Shown here in pieces: positions 49,306 to 60,547 of a stretch of 64,000 nucleotides of DNA (position 1 is its first letter; every line of letters begins with the position of its first letter). Origin of the DNA: Geodermatophilus telluris (GTDB lineage: Bacteria > Actinomycetota > Actinomycetes > Mycobacteriales > Geodermatophilaceae); assembly GCF_900102745.1 (NCBI RefSeq), contig NZ_FMZF01000002.1:1-64000 (forward strand), read 5' to 3'. The notes under the pieces are model-generated. The model was not told the DNA's origin. It saw only the letters and a program-made list of their open reading frames with translations, and ran no database searches. Position numbers and translations under genes: made by a program.

Positions 49306-50745
49306 CTACGCCTCGGCGGCAGCGGGAGCGGTGGTGAAGCCGGTGCGCGGCATCGCCGTCCACACCGGGTCCCAGCGGGCCAGCGCGGCGAGCAGCCCGC
49401 GCAGCCGGAACCAGGCGTGCAGCTGCCGGTAGCCGACGTTCTCCAGGGCGCCGGCCAGCAGCAGCGCGCGCAGGTCGGCCCCGCTGCGGTAGCGGTGGAA
49501 GGTGAACTCCTCGACGGCGACCACCGCGGTGGACACCAGCACGCCCAGCGCCAGCGCGACGGCCACCATCAGCGTGGCCGTGCCCGGGTCGAGCAGCCCG
49601 AGGACCGCGGCCACGACGACCGAGGCCAGCCCGAGCACCTCGACCACCGGCCCGAGCAGCTCGAAGACCAGGAAGAACGGCAGCGCCAGCAGCCCGACCG
49701 GGCCGAAGCGCGGGTTGCCCACCATCCGGCGGTGCTTCCACAGCAGCTGCGCCAGCCCGTGCGACCAGCGCTGCCGCTGGCGGCCGAGCACCGCCCAGGT
49801 CTCGGGCACCTCGGTCCAGCACACCGTCTCGGGCACGAAGACCATCCGCGAGGGCCGGCCCGCGCGGCGCAGGTGCTCCTGCAGGGTGACGACGAGCTCG
49901 GCGTCCTCGGCCAGCGACCGGGGGTCCAGCCCGCCGACCTCGACGACGGCGTCGCGGCGGAACAGCCCGAACGCGCCGGAGATGATCAGCAGCGCGTCGG
50001 CGTCGGCCCAGCTGGTGCGGCCCAGCAGGAACGAGCGCAGGTACTCCACGGCCTGGATGCGCACCAGCCAGCGCGTCGACAGCCGGGGCTCGAGCACCGC
50101 GCCGCGGTCGGTCAGCGCGGCGTTGGCCGTGCGGATCACACCGCCGGCGCCCACCACGTGGTCGGGGTCCTCGATGAAGGGCCGGGCCACCTTGAGCAGC
50201 GCGTCGGGCTCGAGCAGCGAGTCGGCGTCGACCATGCACACCAGCGGGTGGCGGGCCAGGTTGAGCGCCACGTTGAGCGCGTCGGAGCGCCGCTTGACGC
50301 TGGTCTTGCGGACGACGGTCAGCGGGTCGCCGGTGGTGGCCCGGTGCACCGAGAGCACCCGGCCCTCGACCGGGGTGTCGGCCGTCCAGCGCGGGGTGAC
50401 CGGGGTGAGGCCGTAGCGCTCGGCGACCAGCTCGAAGGTGCGGTCGGTGGACCCGTCGTCGACCAGCACCACCTCCAGCAGCGGGTAGCGCTGGGAGAGC
50501 ACCGCGGCCAGCGTGTCGAGGACACCGGCCTCCTCGTCGTGCGCCGGCACGAGCACCGAGACGCCGGGGGTGAGCGGGCTGGCGAACACCCGGTCGAGGC
50601 CCTCGGCGCCGATCCAGCGCAGGTTGGTCACCACCCGGCGGGCTCCGACGAGCACCAGCAGCAGCATCGAGGTGTCGAGCACCAGGACGTAGCCGAGCAC
50701 CGTCCAGTTCATCGTGGTGACGGCGGAGGTCAGCGCCTCGCGCAT
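49306..50745 (-). CDS. membrane GT2 glycosyltransferase (PgaC/IcaA-like)
   Basis: 479 aa. An N-terminal helix (VLGYVLVLDTSMLLLVLVGA) is followed by a GT-A domain: VLVPAHDEEAGVLDTL, VVLVDDGSTDRT, the DxD in CMVDADSLLEP, LAEDAELVVTL and the processive motif RQRQRWSHG. Three or more C-terminal helices follow. The motifs fit a processive beta-glycan synthase such as poly-GlcNAc or cellulose-like polymers; the sugar is unknown. Its ATG shares a base with the HEAT gene stop, last of a five-gene operon. Confidence 0.88.
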   Translation of the reverse strand: MREALTSAVTTMNWTVLGYVLVLDTSMLLLVLVGARRVVTNLRWIGAEGLDRVFASPLTPGVSVLVPAHDEEAGVLDTLAAVLSQRYPLLEVVLVDDGSTDRTFELVAERYGLTPVTPRWTADTPVEGRVLSVHRATTGDPLTVVRKTSVKRRSDALNVALNLARHPLVCMVDADSLLEPDALLKVARPFIEDPDHVVGAGGVIRTANAALTDRGAVLEPRLSTRWLVRIQAVEYLRSFLLGRTSWADADALLIISGAFGLFRRDAVVEVGGLDPRSLAEDAELVVTLQEHLRRAGRPSRMVFVPETVCWTEVPETWAVLGRQRQRWSHGLAQLLWKHRRMVGNPRFGPVGLLALPFFLVFELLGPVVEVLGLASVVVAAVLGLLDPGTATLMVAVALALGVLVSTAVVAVEEFTFHRYRSGADLRALLLAGALENVGYRQLHAWFRLRGLLAALARWDPVWTAMPRTGFTTAPAAAEA

Positions 50746-51824
50746 CAGGCGGCCCTCCGCAGCCGGGCGTCGCGGGGGCGGGGCCGGTTGGACAGCGCGG
50801 CGCGCGCGGCCTCGCCGACCCGGCCGGCGTGCCAGGCGTGCGCGGCCAGCCGGGCGCGGCCCTCCTCGCCGGCACCGGCCAGCGCGTCGGCGCACTCGGC
50901 GCGGACGGCGTCGTCGCCGTCGGCGAACCGCGCGGCGAGCAGGTCGATCGCCTCGTCGTCGCCGATCCGGCCCAGGGCCTCGGCGGCGGCCCGGCGCAGC
51001 GCCGGCACCGCGGTCTGGGCCAGCGCCGCGCCCAGCGCCGGGGTGGCGGTGGGCACGCCGATCCGGCCCAGCGCGGTGGCCGCGCTGCCGCGGACGGCGG
51101 CCGGGCGGCGGGTGTCGGCGACCAGGCCGAGCAGCAGGGGGAGCGCCTCGACGTCGCCGTGCAGGCCGAGCAGGTCGGCGGCCAGCGCCTGGGCGGCGGG
51201 GGAGGGCGGGTCGGTGACCGCGGCGCGCAGGTCGGGCAGCACCGGGGTGCCGAGGTCGAGCAGGGCCATCCCCACGACGCCGGCGGGCACCCGCCGCGAG
51301 CGGGCCAGGGCGCGCAGCAGGGGGCCGGCGGCGCGGGTGTCGCCGGCCTTGCCCAGGGCGCGGGCGGCGGCGCAGCGGACGTCGGCGGCGCGGTCGGTGA
51401 GCAGCGCGGTGAGCGCGTCGGTCTGTCCGGGGTCGCCGGCGTTGCCCAGCAGGGCGGCCGCCCGGCCCCGGCGCCACGGCGCGCGGGCCGACAGGTCGGC
51501 GGCGGCCCGGGTGACCACGCCGCGGCGGGCGAGCAGCCGGCCCAGCGCGGCCCGGTCGGCGCCGCGCAGCTGGGGGAGCAGGTCGAGGACGAGGTCGTCG
51601 AGCGCCGCGGGGGCGGCGTCCAGGCCGGCCAGCGCGGCGGCGCCGTCCTCGTCGTCGTCCAGGGCGGCCCAGACCTGCGGCGTGAGCTCCGCCCGGCGCC
51701 GCTCCTCGCGGGCCAGCCGCCGGCCGCGGCGGGCGTGCTCGACCGCGACCGCGGCCAGCAGGAGCAGCACCGCGGCGGTGAGCAGCAGGGTCGCCACCAG
51801 CGCCGCCGTCGTCAGGGTGGTCAC
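50745..51824 (-). CDS. membrane-anchored HEAT-repeat protein
   Basis: 359 aa. One N-terminal membrane helix (LTTAALVATLLLTAAVLLLLAAVAV), a basic stretch, then at least six Ala/Leu-rich HEAT/PBS-lyase repeats from about residue 115, for example DRAADVRCAAARALGKAGD, RRPAAVRGSAATALGRIGVP and AVPALRRAAAEALGRIGDDEA. Such repeats serve as protein-docking solenoids. The gene sits between the receiver and glycosyltransferase genes, with overlaps on both sides, so it may couple the signal to the synthase (inference). Confidence 0.85.
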   Translation of the reverse strand: MTTLTTAALVATLLLTAAVLLLLAAVAVEHARRGRRLAREERRRAELTPQVWAALDDDEDGAAALAGLDAAPAALDDLVLDLLPQLRGADRAALGRLLARRGVVTRAAADLSARAPWRRGRAAALLGNAGDPGQTDALTALLTDRAADVRCAAARALGKAGDTRAAGPLLRALARSRRVPAGVVGMALLDLGTPVLPDLRAAVTDPPSPAAQALAADLLGLHGDVEALPLLLGLVADTRRPAAVRGSAATALGRIGVPTATPALGAALAQTAVPALRRAAAEALGRIGDDEAIDLLAARFADGDDAVRAECADALAGAGEEGRARLAAHAWHAGRVGEAARAALSNRPRPRDARLRRAA

Positions 51825-52207
51825 GGGGTGAGCGCTCCCGGTGGCAGAGCGGCGGTGACCCGGCTGACCAGCTCCCGGGGGCTGAAGGGCTTGACCACGT
51901 AGTCGGTGGCGCCGGCGACGAAGCCGCGCTCGACGTCGCTCTCCTGCGCCTTGGCGGTGAGCAGGACGACCGGCACGGAGGCGACCTGCGGGTCCGGGTC
52001 GGCGCGCAGGGCCGCGCAGACCTCCAGGCCGTTCATCCGCGGCATCATCCAGTCGAGGACGACCAGGTCGGGGCGCAGCTGGCGGGCGGCGGCCAGGCCG
52101 GCCTCCCCGTCGGACTCGACCGAGACGCGGGCGCCCAGCCGGCCGATCTTGAAGGCGACCAGGCTGGCGATGGCGGGGTCGTCGTCGACGACCAGGACGT
52201 GGGTCAC
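51821..52207 (-). CDS. stand-alone receiver-domain response regulator
   Basis: 128 aa, one receiver domain with no output. Acidic pocket VLVVDDDPAIAS, phospho-accepting Asp in LVVLDWMMPRMNGLE (about residue 52), Thr in VVLLTAKAQE and Lys in DYVVKPFSPREL. It is flanked by a kinase (4-base overlap upstream) and the HEAT protein (4-base overlap downstream), so signalling is probably by protein contact. Confidence 0.93.
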   Translation of the reverse strand: MTHVLVVDDDPAIASLVAFKIGRLGARVSVESDGEAGLAAARQLRPDLVVLDWMMPRMNGLEVCAALRADPDPQVASVPVVLLTAKAQESDVERGFVAGATDYVVKPFSPRELVSRVTAALPPGALTP

Positions 52208-53780
52208 GCGGGGCTCCCGGCGAGGTGGGTGGGGGTGGTGACCGCCGGCAGGCGGACGGTGAAGACGGCGCCCTGGGGGCCGGACTCGGCCGACACCGTG
52301 CCGCCGTGCGCGGCGACGGTGTGCGCCACCAGCGACAGGCCCAGGCCGGTGCCCGGCAGCGCCTGCGCGCCGGCGTGGGCGGTGCGGTAGAAGCGGTCGA
52401 ACACGTGCGGCAGCTCGACCTCTGGGATGCCGGGGCCGCAGTCGGCGACGGCGACGAGTACCTCGCCGCGGTCGGGGCCGCAGGACAGCCGGACGGCGGC
52501 ACCCTCGGGGCTGACCTTGGCGGCGTTGGACAGCAGCTCGGCGATCACGCCGCGCAGCCCGCCGGCGTCGCCGCGCACCCAGGCCGGGCCGGTCAGGTCG
52601 GGCACCAGCCGCTGCCCGCGCCGGGTCAGCTGCCCGGCGACCTCCTGCGCGGCGGCCGCGGCGACGGCGGCGAGGTCGACGTCGGCGTCGTCGAGCACCA
52701 CCAGGCCACCGGAGTCCAGGTGCGCGGTGGTCAGCAGGTCCTCGATGAGCCGGCGCAGCCGCTGCGACTCCCGCTCGACGGTGGCGAGCATGAGCGCCTG
52801 CAGGGGGGTGAGCGGCCCGGCCTCGCCGTCGAGCAGCACCTCCAGGTTGCCGAGGATGCCGGTCATCGGCGTGCGCAGCTCGTGGGAGACGGCCGCGACG
52901 AAGTCGCCGCGGAGGGTCTCCAGCCGCCGCTGGTGCTCGGCGGCCCGCCGCTCACCGGCCAGCGCCTCGGTGAGCGCCCGGTGGGTGGCCAGCTCGGCGG
53001 AGGTGTCGCGCAGCAGCAGCACCAGCTCGGTGCGCTCGCTGCCGTCGGGGGCGGTCGCCGGCACCGGCGGGGAGCTGGCCGCCGACACCGGCACGAGGGT
53101 GCCGTCGGCGTGCCGCAGCCAGGTGTCGACGGCGAGGTCGGTCTCGCCGCGCAGCGCCCGCTCGACCAGGCCGGCCAGCCCGCCGCCGGCCAGGCCGTCG
53201 GCGACGGCGGCGCGGGCGAGGTCCCACTCCAGCCGGGTCCCCGGCGTCCGGCCGACCAGCCGGGCCAGGGCCGCGTTGACCCGGCTGACGGCGGCCGGGG
53301 CCGGCCCGGCGGCGGTGGCCAGCAGCGCCATGGGCGTGGGCGCGGTGTCGAACGCCGTCCGGAACCGCCGCTCGCTGGTGGACCGGGCCGCGTCGATCGC
53401 CCGGAGCCCGACGACGTCGCGGCAGGTGACCAGGGCCAGCGGGGCGCCGTCCGGTCCGGTGGCCGGCGCCGCGGAGATCTCCCACACCGCGCCGGGCGCG
53501 CCGGTGACCGCGGCGTAGTCGACGGCGAACTCGGCCGTGCCCGCCCGGCCGGCCAGGGCGGCGGCGACCAGGCCGTCGACGTCGGCGGCGAAGGAGGCCA
53601 GCACGACCTCGGTCACCGTGCGGCCGAGCACGTCGGCCTCGGTGAGCCCGCGCCGGGACAGCCAGGTCCCGCGGCAGAGCAGGAACCGGTGCCCGGAGTC
53701 GAACAGGCAGACCGTCAGGTCGGGCAGCTGCCGGGTCAGCGCGCCCAGCAGCGCCGGCCAGCCCGGCGGGGGAGGGGTGG

Positions 53781-53784
<4 letters not shown>
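52204..53784 (-). CDS. PAS-domain sensor histidine kinase
   Basis: 526 aa, no membrane segment. Two PAS-like regions (about 10-125 and 140-265) precede a DHp domain with [20 protein letters not shown] (His about 300) and a catalytic ATPase domain: N-box [23 protein letters not shown], and [18 protein letters not shown]. The GTG start overlaps the hybrid kinase stop by 4 bases, and its own stop overlaps the receiver gene. Confidence 0.92.
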
Positions 53785-56306
<2,522 letters not shown>

Positions 56307-56434
56307 GGGTCGGTCATCGGCGGTCCCGTCCCGGTGCTGAAGCGTTGTGTCCGACTGGTTGACCGACCGGCGGATCACCGTCCCGCGGCGGTCGACTTGT
56401 GCCTGCCCGCGCCCGTGCCTCCCGGGGTGTCCCC

Positions 56435-56470
56435 CGTGCTCCGGGGGTCCTGCAGGACCCCCGGAGCACG
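56435..56470 (-). terminator. 36-bp perfect palindrome after the MerR gene
   Basis: Arms of 18 bp (starting CGTGCTCCGGGGG) meet with no loop at CTGCAG. It lies 25 bases downstream of the MerR stop and upstream of the MASE1 operon, so it likely separates the two. Confidence 0.75.
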
Positions 56471-56495
56471 CGGAACGCCCCCGGTGCGGCCGGGG

Positions 56496-57251
56496 TCAGG
56501 CGCCCTGGCGCGCGGCGTTGGCCTGCACGGCGGTGCTCACCCACCCCGCCAGGCCGGGGGTCCGCCGCTCGTAGTGGGCGGTGAACCGCTCGTCCTCGAC
56601 GTACATGCGGCCGAGTCCGGCGTGCATCTCCGGCGGGCAGTCGTAGAAGTTGCGGCTGATCTGCTGCCGCGCCTCCTCGGCGAGGTCCATGGCCTGCGGC
56701 GAGTCCGGGGCCACCCCGGCCTGCAGCGCCGCGGCCATCCGCGCCTCGACGTCCTCGCCCTCGGCCTTGATCCGGACCCAGTCCTCCTTGGTGTACGCGC
56801 GGGTCCTGGCCTGCGACTGCGACCACGCCTCGGTGTCGCCCCAGCGCTCCTCGGCCTCCTGCTCGTACTCCTCGGGCAGCCAGTCCCCGAACAGCTCGAA
56901 CCGCTCCTCCGGGGTCAGCGAGATCCCCATCGCCATCGCCTCCATCTCCTTCTCGACGGCCGCGACCATCGCCTGCGTCCGCTCCAGCCGGTCCCGCAGC
57001 AGCCGGTGCTGCCGGCGCAGGTGCGCGGCGGGGTCGGCGGACGGGTCGTCCAGCAGGGTCGCGACCTCCTCGAGGGGGAACCCGAGCTCGCGGTAGAGCA
57101 GCACCTGGTGCAGCCGGTCGAGGTCGGCCGCCGAGTAGCGGCGGTAGCCGGCCGCGGTGCGGCCCGACGGCGACAGCAGGCCGATGCGGTCGTAGTGGTG
57201 CAGCGTGCGCACCGTGACGCCGGCCAGCGCCGCGACCTCTCCCACGTTCAT
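56496..57251 (-). CDS. MerR-family regulator with TipAS effector domain
   Basis: 251 aa. The N-terminal winged helix MNVGEVAALAGVTVRTLHHYDRIGLL...GYRRYSAADLDRL is classical MerR. A coiled-coil follows (about 85-110), then a TipAS domain with ERFELFGDWLPEEYEQEAEERWGDTEAW and MYVEDERFTAHYE. TipAS domains bind thiopeptide antibiotics and similar ligands in Streptomyces TipA. The ATG start has GGAGGAGGG upstream. Likely autoregulated through the element at 57281-57311. Confidence 0.92.
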   Translation of the reverse strand: MNVGEVAALAGVTVRTLHHYDRIGLLSPSGRTAAGYRRYSAADLDRLHQVLLYRELGFPLEEVATLLDDPSADPAAHLRRQHRLLRDRLERTQAMVAAVEKEMEAMAMGISLTPEERFELFGDWLPEEYEQEAEERWGDTEAWSQSQARTRAYTKEDWVRIKAEGEDVEARMAAALQAGVAPDSPQAMDLAEEARQQISRNFYDCPPEMHAGLGRMYVEDERFTAHYERRTPGLAGWVSTAVQANAARQGA

Positions 57252-57280
57252 CTCCGGGTCCCTCCTCCCTGACGGGGACG

Positions 57281-57342
57281 AGTGCACAGCCTGACGTCGC
57301 GTCAGGGTCAAGCGCGATCGTCGCGTCAGGGCCGAGCGCGAT
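57281..57342 (-). promoter_or_regulatory. MerR-type promoter with dyad in the spacer
   Basis: On the reverse strand TTGACC (57311-57306) and TGCACT (57286-57281) are separated by 19 bases. The spacer is occupied by the dyad CCTGACG-CGA-CGTCAGG (57306-57290). A long spacer with a central dyad is the hallmark of MerR-activated promoters. A second imperfect copy of the 22-base unit (57321-57342 against 57297-57318) lies upstream. Confidence 0.6.
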
Positions 57343-57356
57343 GACCGGACCTGGGT

Positions 57357-57362
57357 GAGGAT
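57357..57362 (+). promoter_or_regulatory. -10-like hexamer of a leaderless promoter
   Basis: GAGGAT, 6 bases before the GTG at 57369, with no ribosome site. Confidence 0.45.
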
Positions 57363-57368
57363 GCCGGG

Positions 57369-58259
57369 GTGGCTGCTCCGGACGTCTCGCCCGTCGACCC
57401 CTTCCCGCGGCAGCGGGTGACCGTGCGGGGCACCGAGATGGCCTACGTCGACGTCGGCGAGGGCGACCCGATCGTCTTCCTGCACGGCAACCCGACGTCG
57501 TCCTACCTGTGGCGCAACGTCATCCCGCACGTGCAGCACCTGGGCCGCTGCCTCGCGCCGGACCTGGTCGGGATGGGGGAGTCGGGCAAGCTGCCCGACC
57601 CGCGGCGCGGCACCTACTCCTTCGCCACGCACGCCGCGCACCTCGACGCGTTCCTCGACGCCGTCGGCGTCCACCGGCGGGTGACCCTCGTGCTGCACGA
57701 CTGGGGCTCGGCGCTCGGCTTCTCCTGGGCGCACCGGCACCCCGAGCAGGTGCGCGGGCTGGCATTCACCGAGGCGATCGTCACCCCGATGACCTGGGCC
57801 GACTGGCCGGCCGACGCCCGGAGGATCTTCCAGACCATGCGCGGCGACGACGGCGAGGCGGCGGTGCTGGACAAGAACGTCTTCGTCGAGCGGATCCTGC
57901 CCGCCTCGACGCTGCGCGGGCTCACGCCGGAGGCGCACGAGCGCTACCGGGCGCCCTTCCGCGAGCGGGAGGACCGCTGGCCCACCCTGGAGTGGCCGCG
58001 GCAGATCCCGATCGCCAACGTCCCGCCGGCGGTGCACGACGTCGTCGGCCGGTACGGGTGGTGGCTGCGCACCAGCGCCGTGCCCAAGCTGTTCCTCAAC
58101 GCCGACCCCGGGTCGATCCTGGTCGGCCGGCAGCGGGCCCTCGTGCGCAAGTGGCCGGCGCTCACCGAGGTCACCGTGCCGGGGTCGCACTTCGTGCCCG
58201 AGGACAGCCCGCACGAGATCGGCCGCGCGCTGGCCGACTGGATCCCGACGCTGCCCTGA
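57369..58259 (+). CDS. haloalkane dehalogenase
   Basis: 296 aa alpha/beta hydrolase. HGNPTSSYLWRN contains the oxyanion Asn, VLHDWGSALGFSWA the nucleophilic Asp with the halide-binding Trp next to it, and GSHFVPEDSPHEIG the catalytic His. These three motifs together are typical of DhaA/DmbA-type haloalkane dehalogenases, which release halide from alkyl halides. It is divergent from the MerR regulator, a possible regulator. Confidence 0.92.
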   Translation: MAAPDVSPVDPFPRQRVTVRGTEMAYVDVGEGDPIVFLHGNPTSSYLWRNVIPHVQHLGRCLAPDLVGMGESGKLPDPRRGTYSFATHAAHLDAFLDAVGVHRRVTLVLHDWGSALGFSWAHRHPEQVRGLAFTEAIVTPMTWADWPADARRIFQTMRGDDGEAAVLDKNVFVERILPASTLRGLTPEAHERYRAPFREREDRWPTLEWPRQIPIANVPPAVHDVVGRYGWWLRTSAVPKLFLNADPGSILVGRQRALVRKWPALTEVTVPGSHFVPEDSPHEIGRALADWIPTLP

Positions 58260-58273
58260 GGCCGCGGCCGGCC

Positions 58274-58332
58274 GACGGTGTGCGCCGGCGCCCTGTTCCC
58301 GCCGGAGTTCCAGGGCCTGGGCGCACACCGTC
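58274..58332 (+). terminator. terminator after the dehalogenase
   Basis: GACGGTGTGCGCC (58274-58286) pairs with GGCGCACACCGTC (58320-58332), and an inner CCCTG/CAGGG stem extends the structure. It begins 15 bases after the dehalogenase stop. Confidence 0.7.
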
Positions 58333-58376
58333 CGGCGGCTGTCGGGTTCGTCCAAGACGGCGCGGGCGCGGGGCGG

Positions 58377-58382
58377 CAGGGT
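58377..58382 (+). promoter_or_regulatory. -10-like hexamer of a leaderless promoter
   Basis: CAGGGT, 7 bases before the ATG at 58390; it selects this ATG over the GTG at 58381. Confidence 0.45.
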
Positions 58383-58389
58383 GACGGGC

Positions 58390-58872
58390 ATGGCGATCAC
58401 GAACGGCCGTCCCGACGGCTACACCACCCTCACCCCGTTCCTCGTCTGCTCGCCGGCCGCGGAGGCGATCCGCTTCTACGAGGAGGTCTTCGGCGCCACG
58501 GTGGTCAGCCGGATGGACGCCCCCGACGGGACCGTCCCGCACGCGGAGCTGCAGTTCGAGTCCGGCCGCCTGCAGCTCGGCGACCCCAACCCGCAGTTCG
58601 GTCTGGCCGCGCCCCGCCGCGAGGGCGACCTGGTGAGCAGCTCCACGTGCGTCTACGTGGCCGACGTCGACGCCGTCGTCGCGAGGGCGGTGGAGCGCGG
58701 TGCCACCGTGCGCGAGGAGCCGGCCACCTTCGTCACCGGCGACCGCTTCGGCTCGGTCTACGACCCCTTCGGCCACCGCTGGGCGGTGATGACCCGGGTC
58801 GAGGACGTCAGCCCCGAGGAGGCCGAGCGCCGGCTGGCCGAGTGGGCCTCCTCCGGCGGGTTGGACGGGTAG
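58390..58872 (+). CDS. VOC-fold (glyoxalase/PhnB-like) protein
   Basis: 160 aa. TTLTPFLVCSPAAEAIRFYEEVFGATVVSRM is the N-terminal beta-alpha-beta unit of PhnB-like vicinal-oxygen-chelate proteins, and the C-terminal repeat ends DRFGSVYDPFGHRWAVMTR. His/Glu positions could bind a metal, but substrate is unknown. Confidence 0.88.
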   Translation: MAITNGRPDGYTTLTPFLVCSPAAEAIRFYEEVFGATVVSRMDAPDGTVPHAELQFESGRLQLGDPNPQFGLAAPRREGDLVSSSTCVYVADVDAVVARAVERGATVREEPATFVTGDRFGSVYDPFGHRWAVMTRVEDVSPEEAERRLAEWASSGGLDG

Positions 58873-58906
58873 CGCCCGTTCCGCCGACGCCCACCGGACG
58901 TGCGAG

Positions 58907-59704
58907 TCAGCTGACCGCGGTGAGGCTGGCGAACACGATGATGTTGTCCTCGTAGTCCCCCGTGTCTTCGTCGAACGCTCCGCCGCACGTGATCAGGCGC
59001 AAGCCCGCGTGGTCGATGTCGCCGTAGACCTCCTCGGTCGGGAAGTCGTTCTTGGCGTGCTCCTCGACCCGGTCGACGCGAAAGGTGGCAACGGTGCCAT
59101 CGGCGCGGTCGATGACGACGGTGTCTCCGGTGAGCAGCTCCCGAAGCCCGTAGAACGCGCCCGGTTCGCCCTCCCAGTCGACGTGGCCGGCCAGGACGGC
59201 AGGCCCGAGTTGACCGGGTGTGGGGCTGCCGTCGTACCAGCCGACGGGATAGGCACCCGGCGGGACCTCCATGGAGCCGTCGCGCTCCAGGCCGAGTTCC
59301 ATGACCCGGGATGTGACCCCCAGGGCCGGGATCTCGACCCGAGTGGGAGTGCTGGCCGGGAGTTGCGGTGAGGTGCCTGCTGCACTGACCAGCTGAGCTG
59401 GGGGTGTGGACGGGGTCGTGGTGACCGGCAGGGCGACCACGGCTTGGGGGAGGTCGAGTCGGACGGGGTCGCTCGTGTCCTGGGGCAGGACGACGATCGC
59501 CGCGACCCCTGCGGCGGCGAGCACCGCGGAGGTGGCCGCCCAGGCTCGGGCGGCGGGTGGTCGGGCGCTCCGCTCAGCGCGGCGACGAGGTCGTCCGTAT
59601 CGGGTGACCTGGGGTGGCCGGGCGAGCAGGGCCTCGAGCTCGGCGTCGGCGTCCGTCGTGGGCGCTGGGGCCAGCGGCGGGGGATACGCCCCGACGATGC
59701 GCAC
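58907..59704 (-). CDS. class E/F-like sortase lacking an Arg after the catalytic Cys
   Basis: 265 aa. A cytoplasmic N-terminus of about 55 residues, one membrane helix (ARAWAATSAVLAAAGVAAIVVL), a Thr/Pro linker, then the sortase domain with catalytic His in AVLAGHVDWEG and Cys in LRLITCGGAF. The segment after the Cys reads DEDTGDYEDNIIVFA and contains no Arg to the end of the protein, unlike the first sortase (GGYRDN). The neighbouring excalibur protein is the likely client. Confidence 0.85.
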   Translation of the reverse strand: MRIVGAYPPPLAPAPTTDADAELEALLARPPQVTRYGRPRRRAERSARPPAARAWAATSAVLAAAGVAAIVVLPQDTSDPVRLDLPQAVVALPVTTTPSTPPAQLVSAAGTSPQLPASTPTRVEIPALGVTSRVMELGLERDGSMEVPPGAYPVGWYDGSPTPGQLGPAVLAGHVDWEGEPGAFYGLRELLTGDTVVIDRADGTVATFRVDRVEEHAKNDFPTEEVYGDIDHAGLRLITCGGAFDEDTGDYEDNIIVFASLTAVS

Positions 59705-59774
59705 CGCGCCACCCGCTCCGACCCTCGAGGGGCCGGAGCGGGTGGGGCGTGCGCGATGGTGCACGTCGGAGCGG

Positions 59775-60212
59775 TCAGACGGTCGCGCGGGAGCTGCGCC
59801 GGGCCGCGATCGCCGCTCCACCGGCCGCAGTCAGGGCGACGCCGCCCAGGACGTAGGGGAGCGCGCTGGCGTCGCTGGACGAGCTGCCGTCGCCGGCAGC
59901 CACGGACCCCGCCGGACGGCTGGTCACCTGGCTCGTGGTGCTGGGGGCCACCTGGCTCGTGGTACCGAGGGCCATGGCACTGGTGACGGTCCCCGGGCTG
60001 GCGACGTAGTCGTGGTCCTCGCAGGCCTGGGCGTCGTTGTCGCGGTCCAGCTGGTTGGGGTCGCTCGGGTTGGCGTTGTAGACAGCCTGGGCGTCTGCCT
60101 GCGAGACGAAGTCCGGACAGTTGTAGGTGTCGGCGGCATTGGCGGTGCCGGAGAAGCCGAAGGACAGGGCTGCGGTGAACAGGACACCGACAGCGGCGCT
60201 GGTACGACGCAT
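59775..60212 (-). CDS. excalibur-domain surface protein
   Basis: 145 aa. A signal peptide (VGVLFTAALSFGFSGTANAA) precedes an excalibur calcium-binding motif DPNQLDRDNDAQACEDHDY paired with the N-terminal Cys of NCPDF. A Ser/Thr-rich stalk and a C-terminal helix (LPYVLGGVALTAAGGAAIAAR) plus RRSSR follow, shaped like a sorting signal without LPXTG. It is probably an envelope-anchored, calcium-binding protein. The ATG start has GGAG at 11 bases. Confidence 0.82.
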   Translation of the reverse strand: MRRTSAAVGVLFTAALSFGFSGTANAADTYNCPDFVSQADAQAVYNANPSDPNQLDRDNDAQACEDHDYVASPGTVTSAMALGTTSQVAPSTTSQVTSRPAGSVAAGDGSSSSDASALPYVLGGVALTAAGGAAIAARRSSRATV

Positions 60213-60547
60213 GATGCGGAACTCCAGAGAGCTACGGGACGAGACGGGTGTCACCCTCACATGGCGATCCCGTTCCGATACGGCGTGTTCAGTAAGCGTC
60301 GCTGCCAACACTCAGCCGATCACTTGGTGACCGTCGCCATTCGATTCACACCAGCCTCATGCGTACCGCGGAGTCGTCGCCTCGGCCGGGGCGGCCCGGG
60401 GATCGCGCACGGTGCTTCTGTACGTGGAGCGGTCCCGGCTGCGGACGCCCCGGACCTCAGCGCCGCCACGCCACGTGCTGCGCTCTCGAGTGGGCCGCTT
60501 GAATACGCGGCACCGGTTCCGGCGCCCGTGTCCGCGGAACAGGATCC
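60213..60547. other. 335-base gap, no gene seen
   Basis: Between the excalibur gene start and the end of the ABC permease gene, both on the reverse strand. The half nearest 60213 should hold the excalibur promoter. The base composition is visibly less GC-rich than the genes. I see no tRNA, repeat or plausible protein here. Confidence 0.5.

Noticed and set aside
49417-51831. 804-codon forward frame opposite the GT2 and HEAT genes
   Set aside because: It is antisense to two genes with clear motifs and overlapping starts and stops; no domain is seen in it.
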